DNA of 64,000 nt from Polytrichum commune. Taxonomy: Eukaryota > Streptophyta > Polytrichopsida > Polytrichales > Polytrichaceae. The stretch is from the NCBI GenBank assembly GCA_950295325.1, contig OX485806.1, forward strand, positions 43,581,169 through 43,645,168, in the 5' to 3' direction. Under the pieces are notes generated by a model that saw nothing but the letters and a program-made list of their open reading frames with translations, ran no database searches and was not told the origin of the DNA. Position 1 is the stretch's first letter. Each line of letters begins with the position of its first letter. Made by a program: the position numbers and the translations under genes. This document shows positions 58,051-64,000 of the stretch, piece by piece.

Positions 58051-61000
58051 GGAAAGACCTTTACCCTTATGAATCTTAATGTATTAATGTGTGTCCATGT
58101 GAAAAAAAGGGAGATGTGAGACCCATATGTAGATAGATGTATTAATAAATATAACAATACCCCCATGTTTTCAAGTACTAATGCATGAATGGATGTTGCC
58201 AAATCCATATCGTGCGGTAGAAAAATGACTATAACCCAATTTTTTTGCTATAAATATTCCATCTTTCTCCTAGGTTTCTACTAAGAATATTAGATCTAAA
58301 GTTGGATAAAAACTTGCTATCAGAAGTAATATGCATATAATAACCTCTACAATTGTAGGAAATATGCGATGTGGGGCACAAATTATGAGGTTGAGGTTTG
58401 TCCCTTGATATTGCTTCAATTAATCTGGTTTGTGTTTCTTGTTGCATGACCAATTTTTTCATCCGTCCTCAAGTACTACTATCCCTCCCCCTATAATATT
58501 GGCTAATTTATTTTTGACATTGTTTGGCAAAAGATTTATGTTGAATTGGTGTTCTATCCTCATCAAATCCCATTTGTGTGCATGCGAGTTTTTTGTAGTC
58601 TCTCAAGTAGTTTGTTTTTGTCTCCTAGTTGATGCATTTGAATTAATTGGGCGGGGTCTAGTTAGATTGACTTTTCCAACCCTTTAGGCTTTCAAGATAT
58701 GTGAAACCCCGCCAAACTTGTGTTATAAAAATCCTTTGGTGAGTTGGAGGGTGTTTTCATGTTCACATTCTTTCATTCTGGTCAATTTAAAATGTAAGCT
58801 CCGTTTTCCCTTTCCAATATCTCATGTACATGTTGTGTTGTTTCATCATGAAAAGAACATGCTTAGCCATTATATTGGGGGTTCGATGCCCATGTGGTAG
58901 CCTATTTCTCATGGGTTTCTAAATGCTTTTGTGGTACAACTATATTGCTTTTGAGCTTTGAGATGTGATGGGATTGGACAAGTGTTATGATACTTAGCTA
59001 TCATGAAGGATAATTCAAAATCAGAGATGTGGCAAGTCTAATTCCTTCATATGAATATGAAGTGTACCGATGGTATGCATTGTTGTTCGGATAAAAGTTT
59101 TTTTTTGTGAATCTCATGCATTTGTTCTAGCAGTTTCATGCATTATTCTAGAGTTTGTATAATGCCTTTTAGACTATTGATTTCACTAGAAAGTGAGGTG
59201 GTGAACTCAATCAATTTATTTGCTGTGAGTGTGTCATCCTTCTTCTTATCCAAAATTTCCAAGGCATGTGAATTTTCGAAGAGTTCAGTGATATGAAAAG
59301 CTTCAAAGTTGTGTGACTTCCATGAAGAGACTTAACCTCCGATCATATTTTTCCACATTTTACACCACATGTGAGATAATTACATGTTGCATTGCCATCT
59401 ACATGTGCTACATATTATCTTATAAAACTCATCAATGGTTGTTTGAAAATCTTTTTGAATTTATGGAGAGATTTTTCTTGAATATTATGCTCAAATCGGA
59501 TTTTCTTATAGAATTTTTTTAAGAAATGCCTATTGTATCCCATTGAATAATAAGCAACAAGAAACTTTAGCCCATACTTAGACATGATGTGATAAGCATT
59601 CTCCATAACAAGTAAAATTTGTGATAGTAGTTACCTTTAATAGGATCATTGTGATTCCATTTACAAAATTGGGCAGCAACCATATTCGATGTGTATGTTT
59701 GACAAATTTCATTTGACATTCAACTTCAAATATGAAGTGCTACGTGACATTCTCAAAAACAAAAAGGAATGTCAATTGACATCTACATTTTCTTCAAGAA
59801 TGTCTCAACGTCACATGCATAGTAGTATTTCCTCATGTGTCAATTGATGCATGGTTTTTTTCTTCACAAGTCACACTACATGTCAAATTCTAACTTATGT
59901 GTGCCCATTGACGTGCATTTTTTGTGTGTCAAAAGTCAAAAACACACACTACCCATAATTATTCCCTTGGGTATTCTGAGAGGAGACATGACGTAGGGGA
60001 CCTCGGTAGGGAGGGGATTTGAATGCATGCATTGTGTTTGCCTTGAAATACAATAGTTTAAAAAATTAGGGCCACTTGACACACAAGCCAAGGGTTCTGA
60101 CTATATAATGGGAAGGCCCTTGAATCTCACTCAAAGGCCGTACCATGGGTGTTGGAATAACCATTTTGTGTAGTCACGGGCTATGTTCGGGGAAAACCGA
60201 CGGATAGTTCATTATCAGCCGATGGATTTCCCCTCATGGCCGGTCCAAATTTCCAACCATCGGATGGCAATCTGACTGTAATTTCAATCCTCTGGTAATT
60301 AGCCGATGGACCAAAAAATGTCCCGGAAATGTAGCCGATTTTTCTTGTGAGTTACTGGATTTCAACCGGAAGCATCCAGAGCGCTATTTGTCTGGGACAT
60401 TTGATGATGCACTTGAGGAAGTACCCTAAACCGTAAACTCTTCAAATTTAAAGTTTTGAACATGCCTTTCTTTTCACTTATTCAAGATTTTGTACTAAGA
60501 AATTATTTCTAATAAATTTTCATACATTTTTTAAACAATTAGTGCCGATATGAATTCCATTTAATCGAATATTGGCCAATGAAAATATGAAAATATAGGC
60601 AATTGGCCGATTGATTTTACAAAAGACCATCTCTGGCCAATGTAAATTGGGAAAAATCCGACCCTTTGTAGCAACTACCGGCAATTAGCCACTAAGGCTT
60701 CAAAAACTTCCCGAACTCTGGTCACGGGCCCTCGACTATAATATGTTGAAGTGAGAATGGACCATGTTGAGGAACCAATACATATTTTATTGGTTGAAAA
60801 ATAGGGCAACCCTACTTCATTTGTTATATATTTTCATTATTTATTTTTATCTTATTTGTAGTTTGATATTGGTGAGGAAGGAAAGAATAATATGGTGGAT
60901 CATCTTGAGAAAAGAAGAAAGATTCTTGTTACATTGGCTTTATATCGGTGTCTAATATGATTGTGCCAATGCTTGATGTGCAAGCATTGGCACTCAATGG

Positions 61001-61129
61001 AGAATTAAAGAATGCCTTGTTTTTTAGCATTTGCTTTGAGACTATGAACATTAGCAATAGTAGGGTATAAGCATTTGAGAGAAATGTAAGGTTCACCCAT
61101 AGATTATTATAGGGGATTTTCACAAAAAA
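58051..61129. other. AT-rich intergenic DNA
   Basis: No gene recognised in about 3 kb. Between 59700 and 59950 the word TGTCAA(A/T)T(T/G) and variants recur, like a subterminal repeat zone of a decayed DNA transposon. At 60066 TTAGGGCCACTTGACAC resembles a Harbinger end but no partner end was found. Confidence 0.4.
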
Positions 61130-61960
61130 TGTTCAAACAAAGAACTCGTGTATATCATAATACATTCAAAATTCTTTACAAGAGGTTATGTCAGTATTTG
61201 CAAAGGAAAAACATATGTATGAAAAAGGCAATTTCAATTGAGATCAAAGTTGCAATGTCATTATAAAGGCTTGGGACTAGAAACACCTAAACCCTAGGAG
61301 AGGTGGTCAAAAGTAAAATTTAGATATTGTGAGAAAAATTTATAAATTGGCAAAAAATTATTTGCAACGCATTTTTGTGCACTTTCCAAGTGTATCTTAG
61401 TTTAGGACTTTAGCATAAAAATTTGATGCACTTCATGGGATTCCTCATATTATTGGAGTAATAGATGAATCTAACATTTTAATTCTTGCACATGTAATTA
61501 AAATAGAATATCATTGTTATTGGGAGTCATTTCACTTGATCTTAATACAAGGTATTGTTGATAGGAAAAATATTTGTTAGAATCACAAATTAAGATGGGC
61601 AAGAAGCATGCCCAATTAAGTATTATTTGAATTAACAAAATTTGGAAAAAATTGCATAAAATAAAAATTCTTGCTTTTGAAATTGATCGGAGATTGTATA
61701 TTTAGTGTGGTTATGAATTTACAACTCACTCAAAGGTTGTTCAAAGGATTTAAGAGGTTATAAATTCAACTGGAATTTTGTTCTAAGTGTGACTTGCATG
61801 TGCATAGAACGTGTTTTTTTTATTCTAAGAGAAGATGGAAAATTATTATGAGAAAGACTGATGTACCTTTATGACATATGAGTAATAAAGTTGCTACATG
61901 TATTTTGCTACACAATATGTGTAAAATTAGCAAGAGAAAAATAATAAGAAATAGATATAA
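61130..61960 (+). pseudogene. Decayed PIF/Harbinger transposase
   Basis: The plus strand, across several frames, shows HARBI1/DDE_4-like blocks in order. These are FDALHGIPHIIGVIDESNIL (61420-61485; the first catalytic Asp is in GVID), YHCYWESFHLILIQGIVDRK (61512-61570; second Asp in IVD), RWARSMPN where the family has GxPGSxHD (about 61590), RRWKIIMRKTDVPL (61830) and NKVATCILLHNMCKISKRK (61885-61940), matching the family end ...ACxVLHNxC. Stops, frame changes and loss of the third region show it is dead. The element ends were not found. It belongs to the superfamily that would have moved the MITE at 48.4 kb. Confidence 0.85.
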
Positions 61961-64000
61961 AAGTATAAAGATAATTGTAAAAAATAGGAAATAGGTTGAT
62001 AAGAGAAGAACAAAAAATGAGGGTTGAAATGGCAGCTATAGGTGAGATAAGAGATTTTTTTAAGTACCAAAAAGTTTCCGGAAAATTGTGAAGAAATTGA
62101 AAAAAATATTGAAATGTTTTTATAAAAGAAAATAAAAAAGATGAAATTTTATTTCTAGAGGCTATAAAAATGTATGAAGCAATAGCCAAATAGTTATGAC
62201 AATTGAAGAATTGGAAATAACCAAACACATTATTTAAAGACATAGACACTAAATATGACTCAAGTATATTATTGCAATTTCTATATTAATGCTATCATAT
62301 GAGCACCCATATTCTTCAATAAATTTTTTGTAATTTTTATTTTTATTTTAAAGTATAATTCTCCCCCAAAAAATCCCTCCAACTTGTCTTTAATTTTTAA
62401 TTTTTTTTGTCTTTCACAGTACTTGAAGGTGGATTTTTCTTTATGTGAATTATGTTACCTATCTTGATTGCATTGATATTGATTGTCTTCTTAAACACTT
62501 GATTGACCACACTTGCACATTATTTATTCCACATTAATCTGCTTCATATATTGACTTTCACGTGTATCATGAATTGTAAATTTATTTGAATCTTTGTCAT
62601 TTTTTAATCAATTATAATTATATTGTATTTTTCTTTATAAAAAAACCACGTCCTTTCAAAATTGCACAAATTTGAAATCATATGAGCATGACATTTAATT
62701 TAAACATTTAATTTTCTCACATTCAACCATTGCAAATTACAATAGACATATATTGGATCAAATACAATGTATCTCAAAATCAAAGCAAAGGCCTTTTAAT
62801 GAACCCAACCTTAATATGACCTTTTGTGTTTTGTACATCCTCAATTCAAACAAACTATAGTATAATTTGTTTTCTTGTTGACTTTAAAATTTTCTTCCAT
62901 CTCACCACGGATGGCAATACGGATTTCAATCTCATAATTTGCCCATTTAATAGGGACATCGTCTCCATCATTTGAATTGCCAAATTCAATTGCATCATTC
63001 TTTGTGTTTTTCTTGGGTGTTCGTTTTTATTTTGAAATTGGTGTTGTATTTTTTTCTTTACAAGGTCTTCTTCTTTTGTGGTAGTCACTTCCATTTTTCC
63101 TCTTATGAGCGCATCACCACAACCTTCAAAATTTGGTGGCATTTACAATCCAATTATTTATAAAAAAACAATTTATCATAAAATAACAAAAAATGATCAA
63201 ATTATTTCTTGTCAACAAGGGTATATGCAGTCTAAATTGTGGTTGATTCCATGTTATCCAAGCATAATTATGGCTTTATTGTTGGGTTTCAAAATCATTG
63301 CCGTCCTATGAGAAACATGCCCTTTAGAAGAAATATCCATGAAAAATGAATTCGATAAAAAAACGTTCATTCTAAACATACATACTAATAAGCTCCAAAA
63401 ACTTGGAATTGTAGGTAGTTGGGAGAGACAACCATTTGTCATGTCTTTAATTATATGTCTTGGAAAAGTTATTTCTATATGAAATATATTAAATAAATTA
63501 TAACAACCAATGATAGTTGTTTGATTGTCATGGTCTATCGAAATTTGTGTTAGGCCTACTTCTTCAAGGTAGATATGACGCAAATTCTGGCATATTGTCA
63601 GCCATTGTGGTACATATTTTTGGTCCAGGAGTAGACATTTTTGAATTTTGGCAAAATATGAACTCAAATTGTAAATGAGAATGCCAAGTGAACATTGAAA
63701 TAGTAGATTAGTGATTAGTTAACACAAATGAGTAAAAGGAGACTCATTTTACGTAGTTAAGTCCAATCTCAGAGTTGAAGAGTCATTTGGGTAGGACTAT
63801 AGTCATGTGAATATGTTGAAGAGACTCTTGAGATCAAGCTATGGAGAGATGTGGCAGTTGGGTGAGTTGGTTCATGAGATATAGATCAGGAAGAGGGGAG
63901 AGGAGAGTTGAGCTCCTCTCGGGAAGAGAGCCTCTTCCGCTTCCATAGTTTTCTACACCCTTAGCGTGGTTACTCGATCCGGGTGTGAAGCCCTTTTTAT
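61961..64000. other. AT-rich DNA; possible remains of a second Harbinger ORF
   Basis: Two minus-strand open stretches, 62855-63142 (Lys/Glu/Met-rich) and 63254-63667 (137 codons), match nothing I know. Harbinger elements carry a second, DNA-binding ORF, so the first could be its remnant, but no Myb/trihelix pattern is clear. From 63690 on the DNA is less AT-rich with no recognised gene. Confidence 0.3.

Noticed and set aside
60066-60090. TTAGGGCCACTTGACAC as the left end of the Harbinger relic
   Set aside because: No complementary right end followed by TTA between 62 kb and the window end.

Overview
The window looks like a piece of a large, transposon-rich land-plant nuclear genome. The gene-derived sequences are plant-type: an HECT ubiquitin ligase, the C-terminal exons of the CORVET subunit VPS8, the first exons of a CofD/YvcK-like protein and an exon of a Kelch-type (BSL/PPKL) phosphatase. 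The rest is mostly Ty3/gypsy LTR elements, a LINE, hAT and PIF/Harbinger relics, MITEs and AT-rich decayed DNA. I cannot name the species. The very long repeats and low gene density suggest a big-genome plant, possibly not an angiosperm.

Layout. 1-3195: a broken Ty3/gypsy fossil on the minus strand, with its LTR at 2222-3195. 5880-16448: a young, nearly whole Ty3/gypsy element with 1.6-kb LTRs. Just inside its 5' LTR it carries a complete reverse-transcribed tRNA-Gly(UCC) copy between two primer-binding sites. 18.6-22.4 kb: dispersed and tandem repeats and one isolated phosphatase exon. 22579-27443: a seven-exon HECT gene (+). 29516-32704: an eight-exon minus-strand locus in which a CofD-like start is followed, with matching splice phases, by VPS8 C-terminal exons ending in a RING finger, so it may be a chimeric gene. 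34240-35280: a deleted hAT element with 8-bp target duplications. 38529-39770: a 1.24-kb near-perfect hairpin. 48444-48976: a TTA-flanked Tourist-like MITE. 52568-54444: a solo LTR related to the young gypsy element, with a 13-copy minisatellite, inserted into an older repeat. 55.5-57.9 kb: a decayed LINE. 61.1-62.0 kb: a decayed Harbinger transposase.

The two possibly live host-type loci (HECT, +, and CofD/VPS8-RING, -) converge on a 2-kb spacer. Both end in a ubiquitin-ligase type domain. Several unrelated gene fragments within about 11 kb fit transposon-mediated gene capture or segmental shuffling. All exon boundaries were read by eye from splice signals and phase; no transcript data support them.
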